A stretch of DNA of 64,000 nucleotides, from contig CAWJKP010000003.1 in the NCBI GenBank assembly GCA_963843465.1, positions 1,054,001 to 1,118,000 on the forward strand. Direction: 5' to 3'. This DNA comes from CAWJKP01 sp963843465 (GTDB lineage: Bacteria > Planctomycetota > Planctomycetia > Pirellulales > Thermoguttaceae). Shown here piece by piece: positions 42,584-51,129 of this stretch. Position numbers and translations under genes: made by a program. Every line of letters starts with the position of its first letter. Position 1 is the first letter of the stretch. Below the pieces are notes generated by a model, which made no database searches, was not told the origin of the DNA, and saw nothing but the letters and a program-made list of their open reading frames with translations.

Positions 42584-42639
42584 GAACTTGCCGCTGCCGG
42601 CGGGGAGGGCTAGAGTGTTCTCGGGCGGGCCTCGTATTT

Positions 42640-42842
42640 AGGGCCTGTAAAACAATAAGTTGGGCAAACTTATTGAACCCAAGGAAGCGCAGCGCCCCTT
42701 GGGTTCAATTGGGACCGCACGCAACTCGCACGGAATTCTCGGATGTTTCTTGGCATTTCTCGAACGCCGACCGATGAAAGAGCAACGGCGCTTCGCTTCG
42801 TTGCTCTTTCATATTTGCCCAACTTATTGTTTTACAGGCCCT
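42640..42842. mobile_element. 203-bp MITE-like element with perfect 29-bp terminal inverted repeats
   Basis: Termini AGGGCCTGTAAAACAATAAG.. at 42640-42668 and the exact complement at 42814-42842. Inside are two perfect hairpins: ATTGAACCCAAGG/CCTTGGGTTCAAT (42672-42709) and ATGAAAGAGCAACG/CGTTGCTCTTTCAT (42774-42812). No coding capacity. No target duplication is apparent. The AT-rich ends contrast with the surrounding DNA. Its right end is 26 bp upstream of the glpK start codon. Confidence 0.8.
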
Positions 42843-42867
42843 TGCGGTTGCTTGCGGAGGCGGCGCG

Positions 42868-44364
42868 TTGAAACAATACATCCTGGCCCTGGACCAGGGA
42901 ACGACTTCGAGCCGGGCGATGGTCTTCGACCGCGATGGCCGAACGGTTGCCTCGGCACAAGAGGAACTCCCGCAGATCCTGCCGGCGCCGGGACTGGTGG
43001 AGCACGATCCCGAGGCAATCTGGTCGACGCAGCTCGCGGTGGCGAGGGCTGCCTTGGCCCGCGGGTCGCTGCCAGCCGCCGCGATCGCCGCAATCGGCAT
43101 CGCCAACCAGCGGGAAACCACGATCCTCTGGGACCGCGCGACCGGCCGCCCCGTGGCCAACGCCGTTGTCTGGCAGAGCCGCGTCTCGACGGCTGTCTGC
43201 GATCGGCTCCGGGCCGAGGGCCTGGAAGAGACCTTCCGGGCCAAGACCGGCCTGCGGCTGGACGCCTATTTCTCCGGCACCAAGATCACGCATCTGCTCG
43301 ACGCGCATGACGGGCTTCGCTCCCGCGCCGAGCGGGGCGAGGTGCTCTTCGGCACCGTCGACACCTGGCTCATCTGGCGGCTCAGCGCCGGACGAAGGCA
43401 TGTCACGGACTATAGCAACGCCAGCCGCACGCTGTTGTTCAACCTCGTGACGCTCGACTGGGACGACGAGCTGCTGCGAATCCTCCGCGTTCCCCGGGCG
43501 ATGCTCCCCGAGGTGCGGCCCTCGAGCGAAGTTGTCGCCCTCACGGCCGGCGACTGGTTCGGCGCACCGATCCCCATCGCCGGCGACGCGGGCGACCAAC
43601 AGGCCGCCACCTTCGGGCAGGCGTGCTTCCAGCCCGCAACCGCCAAGAATACCTACGGCACCGGTTGCTTCCTGCTGTTGAACACCGGCCCACAGCCGGT
43701 GCGGTCGCGGAACAACCTGCTGACGACCATCGGCTGGGGCCTGGACGGCAAGGTGACCTACTGCCTGGAGGGCTCGGTCTTCATCGCCGGAGCGGTTGTC
43801 CAGTGGCTTCGCGACGGCCTGGGGATCATCCACCGTTCGGCCGAGGTCGAGACCTTGGCCGCCAGCGTGCCGGACGCGGGCGGCGTCTACTTCGTGCCCG
43901 CCTTCGTGGGACTAGGCGCTCCTTATTGGGACTCCCACGCCCGCGGCACGATCCTGGGTATTACCCGCGGCACCACGGCGGCCCACGTCGCCCGCGCGGC
44001 CGTGGAGTCGATGGCCTACCAGACGTGGGACCTGGTCGACGCCATGCAGCGCGACGCGGGCCTGCCGCTGGACGGCCTGAAAGTCGACGGCGGCGCCTCG
44101 ACGAACGATGCGCTGATGCAGTTCCAGGCCGACCTGCTGGGCGTGAGCGTGCGGCGGCCCGTGATCGCCGAAACCACGGCCCTGGGCGCTGCCTTCCTGG
44201 CCGGGCTGGCCATCGGCTATTGGAGCGGCCCCGACGAGATCGCCCGGCGGTGGGCACTGGATCGCCAGTTCGATCCGCAGATTTCTCGCGAGCGTCGTCA
44301 GGCGATGTTGGCCCGCTGGCAAGAGGCTGTCCGCCGTTCGCTCGACTGGGCGCCACACCAGTAG
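42868..44364 (+). CDS. glpK: Glycerol kinase
   Basis: 498 residues, the normal length for the family. TTG start at 42868 with GGAGG at 42856-42860. Begins with KQYILALDQGTTSSRAMVFD (phosphate-1 loop of the FGGY fold), contains GNQRETTILWDR-type segment (IANQRETTILWDRATGRP), DTWLIWRLS, NASRTLLFN, GDAGDQQAATFGQ, KNTYGTGCFLLLNTG, and ends with MAYQTWDLVDAM, KVDGGASTNDALMQFQADLL. It phosphorylates glycerol to glycerol 3-phosphate. No glycerol facilitator or dehydrogenase is adjacent. Its upstream region is occupied by the MITE-like element, so its promoter must lie in or beyond it. Confidence 0.97.
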   Translation: MKQYILALDQGTTSSRAMVFDRDGRTVASAQEELPQILPAPGLVEHDPEAIWSTQLAVARAALARGSLPAAAIAAIGIANQRETTILWDRATGRPVANAVVWQSRVSTAVCDRLRAEGLEETFRAKTGLRLDAYFSGTKITHLLDAHDGLRSRAERGEVLFGTVDTWLIWRLSAGRRHVTDYSNASRTLLFNLVTLDWDDELLRILRVPRAMLPEVRPSSEVVALTAGDWFGAPIPIAGDAGDQQAATFGQACFQPATAKNTYGTGCFLLLNTGPQPVRSRNNLLTTIGWGLDGKVTYCLEGSVFIAGAVVQWLRDGLGIIHRSAEVETLAASVPDAGGVYFVPAFVGLGAPYWDSHARGTILGITRGTTAAHVARAAVESMAYQTWDLVDAMQRDAGLPLDGLKVDGGASTNDALMQFQADLLGVSVRRPVIAETTALGAAFLAGLAIGYWSGPDEIARRWALDRQFDPQISRERRQAMLARWQEAVRRSLDWAPHQ

Positions 44365-44402
44365 GTCCCTTCTGCCAGTAGGTCCCTTCTGCCGGAAGGG
44401 AC
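44361..44402. repeat. Tandem GTAGGTCCCTTCTGCC and hairpin after glpK
   Basis: The 17-base unit GTAGGTCCCTTCTGCC occurs twice in tandem (44361-44377, 44378-44394), and the second with the following bases forms the perfect hairpin GTCCCTTC-TGCCG-GAAGGGAC at 44382-44402. It lacks a T run, so it is only a possible terminator. Confidence 0.6.
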
Positions 44403-44479
44403 ATAAGCGACGAAGAGACCTTGCTCGCACACGGCGTCCCGCTCGGCAAGCGGGGCCTACCAATAGGCCGTTTTCCGGC

Positions 44480-44779
44480 TCATGGTTGCCCTTGGAAACC
44501 GATCTTGTCGCGAACGGCCTCGGGCAGACGTTCCAGCAAGCGACTATGCTCGGAAAGAACTCGCAGTATCGCCGTCATGTCGGTTTCGATGCGGCTGAAT
44601 CGCGCGGAGGTCGTGCGTTCGATGTCCGCCAAGTCCCTGAGAAACGTCGCTTGGTTTTGGATCAGTATCGCGATCGCTTCCTCGAGCCGATCGTGGCCGT
44701 TCTCAGGTATGGCTTTCTTCGCCAAAGGAGCCTCCCGTCTTTCCGCGACCAAGCGTTTTCGGTCTTCCAGGTCGTCCAC
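44480..44779 (-). CDS. Small coiled-coil protein
   Basis: I use the GTG at 44779, preceded by GGTGGGG; an ATG 45 bp upstream is possible. About 99 residues, nearly all helical: LEEAIAILIQNQATFLRDLA, DIERTTSARFSRIETDMTAI, LSEHSRLLERLPEAVRDKIG. Such short helical ORFs are common in planctomycetes; no function known. It converges on glpK. Confidence 0.55.
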   Translation of the reverse strand: MDDLEDRKRLVAERREAPLAKKAIPENGHDRLEEAIAILIQNQATFLRDLADIERTTSARFSRIETDMTAILRVLSEHSRLLERLPEAVRDKIGFQGQP

Positions 44780-44974
44780 GGCACCCCACCGTAGGATTAG
44801 AGCCGTTGGCGGCCGCGCGGTCAAGACTGTAGACTGCCGTTTTCGAGCGTTTCAGCTCGTAGGGCTCGCCGCCCGGGCAGCAACACAAGTTACGCTGGAA
44901 CGGCTCTTGGCGCGGTAAGGGGCGCCGCATACGATCAACATAGAAGAGTCGACGGAGATCCAAGGAGCCTGGCA

Positions 44975-45347
44975 ATGCCCTCCCCGTTTCCCGGTATGGA
45001 CCCATTTCATGGAGATCGACTTGCTCCGCGGCGGCGACAATCCCTCCCGGCGGCTTTTTCCCGAACTGGCGCCGACGCCCTATTTCATCTTCGTTGCCCG
45101 CAAGACCGGTCTGGGACGCAACGAGGAAGGCTATCCCTTGCGCCTGCCGGACCCGTTGCCGGTCATCGGCCTGCCCTTGGGTCCGCCGCGGCCGGACCTG
45201 CCGTTGGACCTGGCCGCCGCCTTTCGCGCCGCCTATGACCTGAGCATCCGCCCGGGCAGCATCCGCTACGCGGAAGAGACGCCCCCGGAGCCGGCCCTGG
45301 ACACGGCCGATGCCGCGTGGGTGAAATCGCTGGTTTCCCCGGGGTAG
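44975..45347 (+). pseudogene. DUF4058 gene with the middle deleted
   Basis: ATG at 44975 with AAGGAG 8 bases before; reads MPSPFPGMDPF, the invariant start of DUF4058 proteins. Immediately, in another frame, it continues MEIDLLRGGDNPSRRLF.. through LRLPDPLPVIGLPLGPPRPD to a normal C-terminus at 45347, the last third of the family. Some 130-170 residues between are missing, so the gene cannot be functional. Frame is also broken at the join. Confidence 0.8.
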
Positions 45348-45408
45348 TGGGCGCCCCAGGGTCCATTCATGAACGCGGACGTGGAAAGAAGCCCATCACG
45401 GGAACGCT

Positions 45409-45467
45409 AATCGACACTGATCGACGCTAATATTGGTGAATTAGCGAAGATTAGCGAGGATTAGTGT
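45409..45467. repeat. ATTAGCG-type intergenic repeat
   Basis: AACGCTAATCGACACTGATC.. and TTAGCGAAGATTAGCGAGGA..TTAGTGTTCC, a short imperfect inverted array. Confidence 0.65.
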
Positions 45468-45550
45468 TCCGCCGTTCGGCTCTTCTTTTTGACGGATAAC
45501 TCAAAGATCCCTTAAGTTTGTGCGTATGGGGTCGACGAGGCGGCTGACAG

Positions 45551-45811
45551 TTGGGCGCGACAAGTTCGCCTGCGCGATGCCGGCCCACCAATCGAAAGCG
45601 ATCAGCAGCCGAATCCCGCGCCTGGGTCTCGGCCAGAACATGGCACGGGCATCCCACCGCCTGTGTCAATTATCGTCCATTTCCGACACGGCGACGATGG
45701 CCGGCAAATGCAACCTGTTTGCGGGGTGCGAGCCGTGCTCATGGACGCACCGAGCGGGTTTACCCAACTTTTTCAACCTGCGTCGGCGTGTCGCACCGAC
45801 GCGCGTTGCGC
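45551..45811. repeat. About 260-bp direct repeat, copy 1
   Basis: Shares with 46818-47079 the blocks GATGCCGGCCCACCAATCGA, CAGCCGAATCCC, CTCGGCCAGA, CATCCCAC, CGGCCTGTGTC-like, CCATTTCCGACACGGCGACG and ACCGAGCGGGTTTACCC, then GCGTCGG and ACCGACG. By eye about 75-80 percent identical. It begins with a family F half-element. No gene. Confidence 0.75.
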
Positions 45812-45821
45812 GGGCGGAACG

Positions 45822-46052
45822 TCACTGGTCACCGGGCGGCGACGATTGACTGTCCACCACGAATTCGCCTGACTTCGCCGCTCCGGTGCATCGGATTGTT
45901 CGCTGCTTGCGTTGGGCAATCGGCCGGCCAGATGCTTCCAATCTCGCCTGCGCGTCACGCAAATATGCGGCTGTGTCACCGTTATATTGGGCAAGCAGTT
46001 GTCGGCGGACGGCGTGAAGTTCATCAAGGATGGCGTTACGTGTCATCGTCAT
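45822..46052 (-). CDS. Antitoxin-like protein of PIN module
   Basis: 76 residues from the ATG at 46052, which shares a base with the toxin stop (TAATG). MTMTRNAILDELHAVRRQLL, then YNGDTAAYLRDAQARLEASG, is the common small antitoxin pattern beside this PIN group; the C-terminus is variable and low-complexity. Confidence 0.7.
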   Translation of the reverse strand: MTMTRNAILDELHAVRRQLLAQYNGDTAAYLRDAQARLEASGRPIAQRKQRTIRCTGAAKSGEFVVDSQSSPPGDQ

Positions 46053-46522
46053 TACCCCCCAAGGAATTCGATTGGCGTGCAAATCAGCATGCCAGACAGG
46101 CCAAGCTCATGGAGCAATCGGTAAATGCGGGGAAGCTCGTGGGCATTGGCGATGTGTTTACAGTTTTGCGTCAACAAGTATTGTACGCTGGCCAAGGCAG
46201 CGGTGGCTACGTGGAGTGCATCGATTCGCGCGGATCTTGGCATCATTGAACGGCGGATAATCTCATCGGCAAGCGTGTCGGCATCGGGATTCACTGCCAA
46301 TACCGGAATTCCGTCGAACATTCTCGATCGGCGAGCGGCAGCATCCGAATCACCCATGCCGGCATCGTCGATCACCAATTGCGACGTGACGACATCGTAG
46401 AGTGGGCGTTGTTCAGTCATCCAGCGTTTGGCTTGATCTTGGAGAACCGCGGTAGCGGGATCTGGGCTCGGCCACCCGGTGGCATGGCTGACGATAGAAG
46501 TTTCGATGTAGACGGTGTCCAT
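46052..46522 (-). CDS. PIN-domain toxin
   Basis: 156 residues, same subfamily as 29860-30333. VYIETSIVSHATGW (Glu7), SQLVIDDAGMGDSDAA, RIDALHVATAALASVQYLLT, QNCKHIANAHELPRI and CTPIEFLG at the end: the full PIN layout is intact. Toxin precedes antitoxin with a one-base overlap. The module is bracketed by direct repeats (45551-45811, 46818-47079). Confidence 0.85.
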   Translation of the reverse strand: MDTVYIETSIVSHATGWPSPDPATAVLQDQAKRWMTEQRPLYDVVTSQLVIDDAGMGDSDAAARRSRMFDGIPVLAVNPDADTLADEIIRRSMMPRSARIDALHVATAALASVQYLLTQNCKHIANAHELPRIYRLLHELGLSGMLICTPIEFLGG

Positions 46523-46545
46523 CCCAGTATTCTATGCAGCGAAAG

Positions 46546-46622
46546 GCTTCTATCCCGCCCGCTCCCGCCAAAGACCATGCACTTGCCCTCGACGCTAATT
46601 CGGGAGCGGGCGGGATAGAAGC
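46546..46622. repeat. 22-bp perfect inverted repeat
   Basis: GCTTCTATCCCGCCCGCTCC.. at 46546-46567 and its exact complement at 46601-46622, 33-bp spacer. It lies just upstream of the PIN toxin start, so it may affect its expression. Confidence 0.8.
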
Positions 46623-46817
46623 AAGCCGAACTAAACCGCGCAGCAGGGTGCCTTCTGGCTTTCTATCTCCTGCGCCACCCATTTTACCCTGGCCGGTGGC
46701 CGGCAGGCAACAGGCAACGGCGGGGTTTTTCAAGTATCCTGTTGCCGAACGCCGCTCGGGTGCATGCCCTGCTTCGGCCATGTGCTGCTCCACGACACGC
46801 ATCAAGTCTAATCGTAG

Positions 46818-47079
46818 GGTGGGACAAGCTCGCGTGAGCGATGCCGGCCCACCAATCGAAAGCGATCACCAGCCGAATCCCCCGCCCAGGCCTCGGCCAG
46901 AGATGGCACAGGCATCCCACGGCCTGTGTCGATCATCGCTCCATTTCCGACACGGCGACGATTGCCGGCGGCTGCCATCCGTGTGGGGGCAGAAGCCTTA
47001 CTCATGGGCGTACCGAGCGGGTTTACCCCACATCTTCCAAACTGCGTCGGTGTGGCGCTACCGACGCAGGTATACGCAA
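46818..47079. repeat. About 260-bp direct repeat, copy 2
   Basis: See 45551-45811; same orientation, start-to-start distance about 1.27 kb. Preceded by GTAGGGTGGGACAAG. The stretch up to the HNH gene (47,080-47,553) shows only the GCGTCGGTGTG motif again at 47,089 and no gene. Confidence 0.75.
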
Positions 47080-47553
47080 ACCGCCAACGTGCGTCGGTGT
47101 GCGCCACCTCCGCAGGCAAACAGTCGCGAAATGCTTCGGATGAAGTCGACCAGCAGGGGCAGAATAACGGCGAAGTTCGGGCGTTCTTCGGCCGTCGTCG
47201 CTACCTGGCGAACATCTATTCGACGTTGCCCGGCACTGTGGCCGAAGCCCGCCGGCACCCGGTAACGGCCTACCACGGCTCTAAATCGCCTTGCAAAGCA
47301 GGCCCAAGCGGTCTGCCGAAACGGGCCCCGGCAATATCGGTGCAGCGGGTTCTGGACGGTGCGAAAATGCCTTTCAGACCCCATCCGAGCGTTTGTTTTC
47401 CGGGCAGCGTCACTGAGAATTTCCGAAAGTCTTGGGGGCTTTATTTTTTCGCACGGGCAAGGTAGAATCGCACCCTTGCCGTTCGACTTCATTCTTCGGC
47501 GTGCGCCAGGGGTTGAACGGCTACTCATGGGACACCCTTGTAGGGAGGCAACG

Positions 47554-49014
47554 ATGGCAGCCGATCGCCGCGAGCTTAGTGATGCTGAAAAGGTGCAGGT
47601 TAGGGCGAGATTCGAAAACTGCTATATTTGTGGCGAGACTCTGAATGACTATGAGCCGACCGAAATCCAGTATGACCATATCTACGCCTTCGCCGACGGC
47701 TACTCGCAGGATCTGAGTAATTTCGCTCCCGTTCACGCCTCCAGGGAGCCTAACAAGCGCAACTGCCATAAACAGAAGGGACGCAAGAGCCCCTTTGAGT
47801 ACAAGGAGGAACTCCGAATCCGCGGCGAGATGCAAAATGTCAGCGGTTTGAGGGACATCTGCCCTGCTGCTGCATCCTCGGAAGTTACGATTGACGAAGT
47901 GCGCCTGCAGCATCCGTTTCAACGGGCGCGTCCTGCCGCTCTACAATCAGCGACTGGACAACAAGGACCACCTTTATTTTTTCGACGAGATCGAGACTCG
48001 CTACATCGAAAACGACGACAAGATTCAACCCCGCCCCCTTGAGGAGAAGATTTACGCAATGATCATTCATTTGCGTAGCCATGTTCAACTCCTGCCTTCC
48101 TTGGGCCGGCTTGATCTTGGGGAGAGGAAGGTCAAGATTTTTGATGGACAGCACAAGGCGGTCGCGCAAATCAAGGGGAACAGGCGAGATCGCATCCCGT
48201 GTATCGTCTTCGTCAACGAGGACGTGGAACAATTGCGCAAGACGGTTTTCGCGGCCCACACGGATTTTCTGCAGCAAAGGTACAAGAAGTCGCACATCGA
48301 CAACAAGCTTGCGGAGATTTTCGCCGAACAGATTCGACAGTTTCGAGAGGCCCTCGGTAACCCCCAAGCCCCCTACACGGAAATGGTTATCCTGCGGCAC
48401 GAGACGCCCGCGAGACGCCGCGCTTACCTCCTTGGTTGGACTATTGACGGCTTGAGGGACGCCAACGATTTCGTGGACTTCTATGTGGCTCAGGATCGGA
48501 AAGGCCAAAAGCAAAAGCCTATGATCTGGGACAGCCTTGAGTTGTTCGTCAAGACGTTCTGCAACCTGACGCCGGTGGAAGTCCCGTCGGACGATGCCCA
48601 GAATTTTCGGGAGTGCGAGGTCGAGAATCTTCAGTTTCTGCTTGATTGCGTTCACAAACATGCGATCCAAGGCAAGTGGAACCCCGCATTGCCCGACTCC
48701 GAAGGCCACAAGCTTTCGCGCAAGTTTTTTTACGACAAAGCCCTGACGAACTGGCTCCGCCGCGTGGCCGAAGCGATGAAGCACGCTTTCGACCAGATGG
48801 CCGGCCGGGCACACACCGGACCGCTATGCTACCGGCCAAGGTTTTCAGCCGAGGTCCGCCAGCGGTTTGATCACTTTTGAATTATTGGTGACGCACGGCC
48901 TGTGGCTCAATCCCGCAAACGACCCCGTCATCAGTGGAAACTCCGAAAAACAAATTGACGCGATGTTCACGGAGCAACGGCTGGACTGGGTATATCTCAC
49001 CGGGCTGGAATAGT
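47554..49014 (+). CDS. HNH nuclease fused to a DGQHR/ParB-like domain, frameshifted
   Basis: ATG at 47554 with AGGGAGG upstream. N-terminal ~90 residues: CYICGETL, then YDHIYAFADG, LSNFAPVH and NKRNCHKQKG, a zinc-stabilised HNH fold with the catalytic His in D-H-I. It continues after SSEVTIDEV into another frame as SIRFNGRVLPLYNQRL..KDHLYFFDEIETRYIEND, then KVKIFDGQHKAVAQIKGNR, a DGQHR motif, and a helical part (FFYDKALTNWLRRVAEAM). A further frame change near 48,870 adds LITFELLVTHGLWLNPANDP..QRLDWVYLTGLE to the stop at 49,014. Total about 485 residues. DGQHR proteins include the DNA-phosphorothioation factor DndB. Relatively AT-rich and isolated: probably an acquired defence-type gene. Confidence 0.7.
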
Positions 49015-49360
49015 GCCCTAAGCTAAGGCGACAGGCCATCCAGCGCGGCCAATAGATCCCTTGTTCGACTGTCCAAAGCTCGCAGTCGAGCGCCGCCTTT
49101 GCCACGGGCACCATGCTTCTGGAGTCCAACCCCAACCCTCGCCCCCAAGCCCCGCACGGCGCAAGCGTCGCCGCCAGGGCGGGCTGCCGGGCCGATGGTG
49201 GCCGGGTTGGGTAAGGGCGGCGGTACGCCGCACGGCCCCGACGCTGGCGAGAGGCCTTGGGGCGTTGGGCCAAGGTTCGGGCCTTGCGGCCAACCGGCGC
49301 GAACGCCAGGGCCGACGCGGAGTGACGGGATAGCAATGTTTCGAGCGACCTTTTCCTGCG

Positions 49361-49672
49361 TCAATCGTCACCGCGCCGCATGCACCGGCAATCTCCGGCA
49401 CAGTCCGCAGCAATTGCTTTGATAGTATCAAGCACGGCTCTACGGTCGTAGTCCTCAACCAGCGCATCGCCATCCCGAAACATCGCGCTGGCGATCCGAT
49501 ATGCCTGCGTAAGGTGTGACTCCGCGTGAACAATCCCTAGTTCATCGAAAGCTTCCCCGCAGGAAGTACATCGCTGCAAAAGTCCTGCCCTGACCAAGAC
49601 TTCTTCAGCCACCTCTCGATTCGCCTCGATCCGATCCATGTCCTCGATATATTTCTGTTTGGCAAGCCCCAT
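49361..49672 (-). CDS. Small Cys-containing protein of unknown function
   Basis: About 103 residues from the ATG at 49672 (a TTG start 12 bases upstream is also possible). MGLAKQKYIEDMDRIEANRE, then LLQRCTSCGEAFDELG (CxxC pair), AYRIASAMFRDGDALV and DCAGDCRC near the end (second Cys group), so possibly zinc-binding. Composition and sense codon use look coding. Family not recognised. Confidence 0.6.
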   Translation of the reverse strand: MGLAKQKYIEDMDRIEANREVAEEVLVRAGLLQRCTSCGEAFDELGIVHAESHLTQAYRIASAMFRDGDALVEDYDRRAVLDTIKAIAADCAGDCRCMRRGDD

Positions 49673-49689
49673 TACGTCATCCAATTGGT

Positions 49690-50985
49690 TCGAGTTTGTC
49701 CGACTTCAGCACACGGCCGGAAGTTTATTGTCCTTAGAGTGCGGTCAACTGGGAATCCTGCTTTTGGGCTATGGGATCGAAGCGACTGGCCTGATCGCGG
49801 CAGCCGGGACCGAAGGGCCGGTGGCCTTTGCTGCCCACCTTTCCAAGCCGGCATCCCGCGAAGCGGTCGTTGAAGCGATTGCGGCGGTCATGGCCGGGGA
49901 GGGGGTAGAAAAGCGTGGTCCAGCCGTCCCGACAAACACCCAATTTCTCGAAATGCCGTCAACCCAGCTTGCCTGCGTCGGTCGCCCCCACCGACGTGCC
50001 CAAAGCAACGCCGCTTACGCTCGTCGGTCACATTGACCGAAGCAGCGAAGCTGCGCCGGGGGGCCGGGGCAGAAAATGTTCCTATTCCGATGTCCAGCCG
50101 ATGAGCTCGCGTCGCCGCCCGCTACCCCGCCAGGAGAGTCCGAGACCGCCGTCTCGGAATCCAAACCGCCGAGAACTTGTGTCGATGTCGGCTTAGGAGA
50201 CATGGTCTAGCCTCGACGGTTCACGGGTGCATCGTAATCGTAACCCGAAGCGTAAGCGAGGACGGCTAAGGGACTTACGGTAGCTTACGTCGCGGGTCTC
50301 GATTGCGCGCTCTCGTTTCGCCGCTCGCCCCTCGTCCATCGTCCCTCGCTTACGCTTCGGGTTTCGATGGCGCGCCCTCGTTTTGCCCCCTCGTCCCTCG
50401 TCTCTTGCCCTCGCTTACGCTTCGGGTTTCGAGGGCGCGATCTGCGCCTTTTGCAGCGCGGGTCGTGCAGAATGCGGGCCAGTGGCCGAGAGCACCTTGC
50501 CGCTGGAACGCTGGAAGCGCCCGCTTCGTGGGGAAACGTCGCGGGAAACGCATCGACGGAGCGGAGCCTGCGCCAAGTTCGCCAGAAAACGTCGCTCCAG
50601 ACGCACCGGCGACCCGGAAAACGCGGCTTCTTGAACGCCATCGCTTCAATTCGCGCCGCGGGAGGGTGGACAGGACGCCAATTGGCGTCGCTCCAAGGTG
50701 GACAGGGCGCCAATTAACGCTGCTCGAGGGTAGAGATGGCCGCAATTTGCGTCGAACCGAAGGCGCCATCTCGCCGACAAGCCGGCGCGGAACGCGGCGT
50801 CTACTGTCATACTCGCAAAACGGGCGTCTTGACCTTACCGCTTGTCCGCCAAAAAGATGCGCCGACCAGCGGCGGCGGCGGGAAGCCCGAGGGCCGGCGG
50901 GGAAAAGAAAAAAAAGGGAACGCCTGCGCCAAGAGATGGCTGCCGCTCTGTCGCATTTCGGGAATGCCGGCCCAGGTCTCCCCCG
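49690..50985. other. 1.3 kb without a clear gene; repeat-rich
   Basis: 49,741-49,905 reads LGILLLGYGIEATGLIAAAG..HLSKPASREAVVEAIAAVMA on the plus strand, faintly like a receiver-domain end but without a start or the rest of a domain. 49,975-50,110 has GCGTCGGTCGCCCCCACCGACG hairpins. 50,335-50,445 holds a tandem unit (CCTCGCTTACGCTTCGGGTT twice). 50,805-50,985 is the second copy of family H (see 36,870). Nothing else supported. Confidence 0.5.
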
Positions 50986-50988
50986 ACT

Positions 50989-51112
50989 GTAACCGTTCAT
51001 GGGAGGCGCTCAATGTAGCAGGCACACGCCGTGTGCCGTCCGCGGATTCCGCCTGTACGGGGCGGACGGCACACGGCGTGTGCCTGCTACATTCCAGGCT
51101 GTGAACGGTTAC
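50989..51112. repeat. Nested 124-bp inverted repeat bounded by GTAACCGTTCA (copy 2)
   Basis: Outer arms GTAACCGTTCATGGG and CTGTGAACGGTTAC; inner inverted repeat GTAGCAGGCACACGCCGTGT..CCGTCC with its complement. Same outer arms and total length as 15256-15379, whereas the inner hairpin matches 29717-29790. Confidence 0.8.
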
Positions 51113-51129
51113 CCCCCGACTTGGCCACG

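Noticed and set aside
49015..49360. Minus-strand frames of 113-171 codons after the HNH gene.
   Set aside because: Product is Arg/Pro/Gly-rich with no conserved features, and the region contains GCCCCAAGCCCC-type repeat DNA.
49741..49905. A receiver-domain-like C-terminus (HLSKPASREAVVEAIAAVM).
   Set aside because: No start, no Asp phosphorylation site upstream, and surrounding sequence is repeat-like; too short to call.
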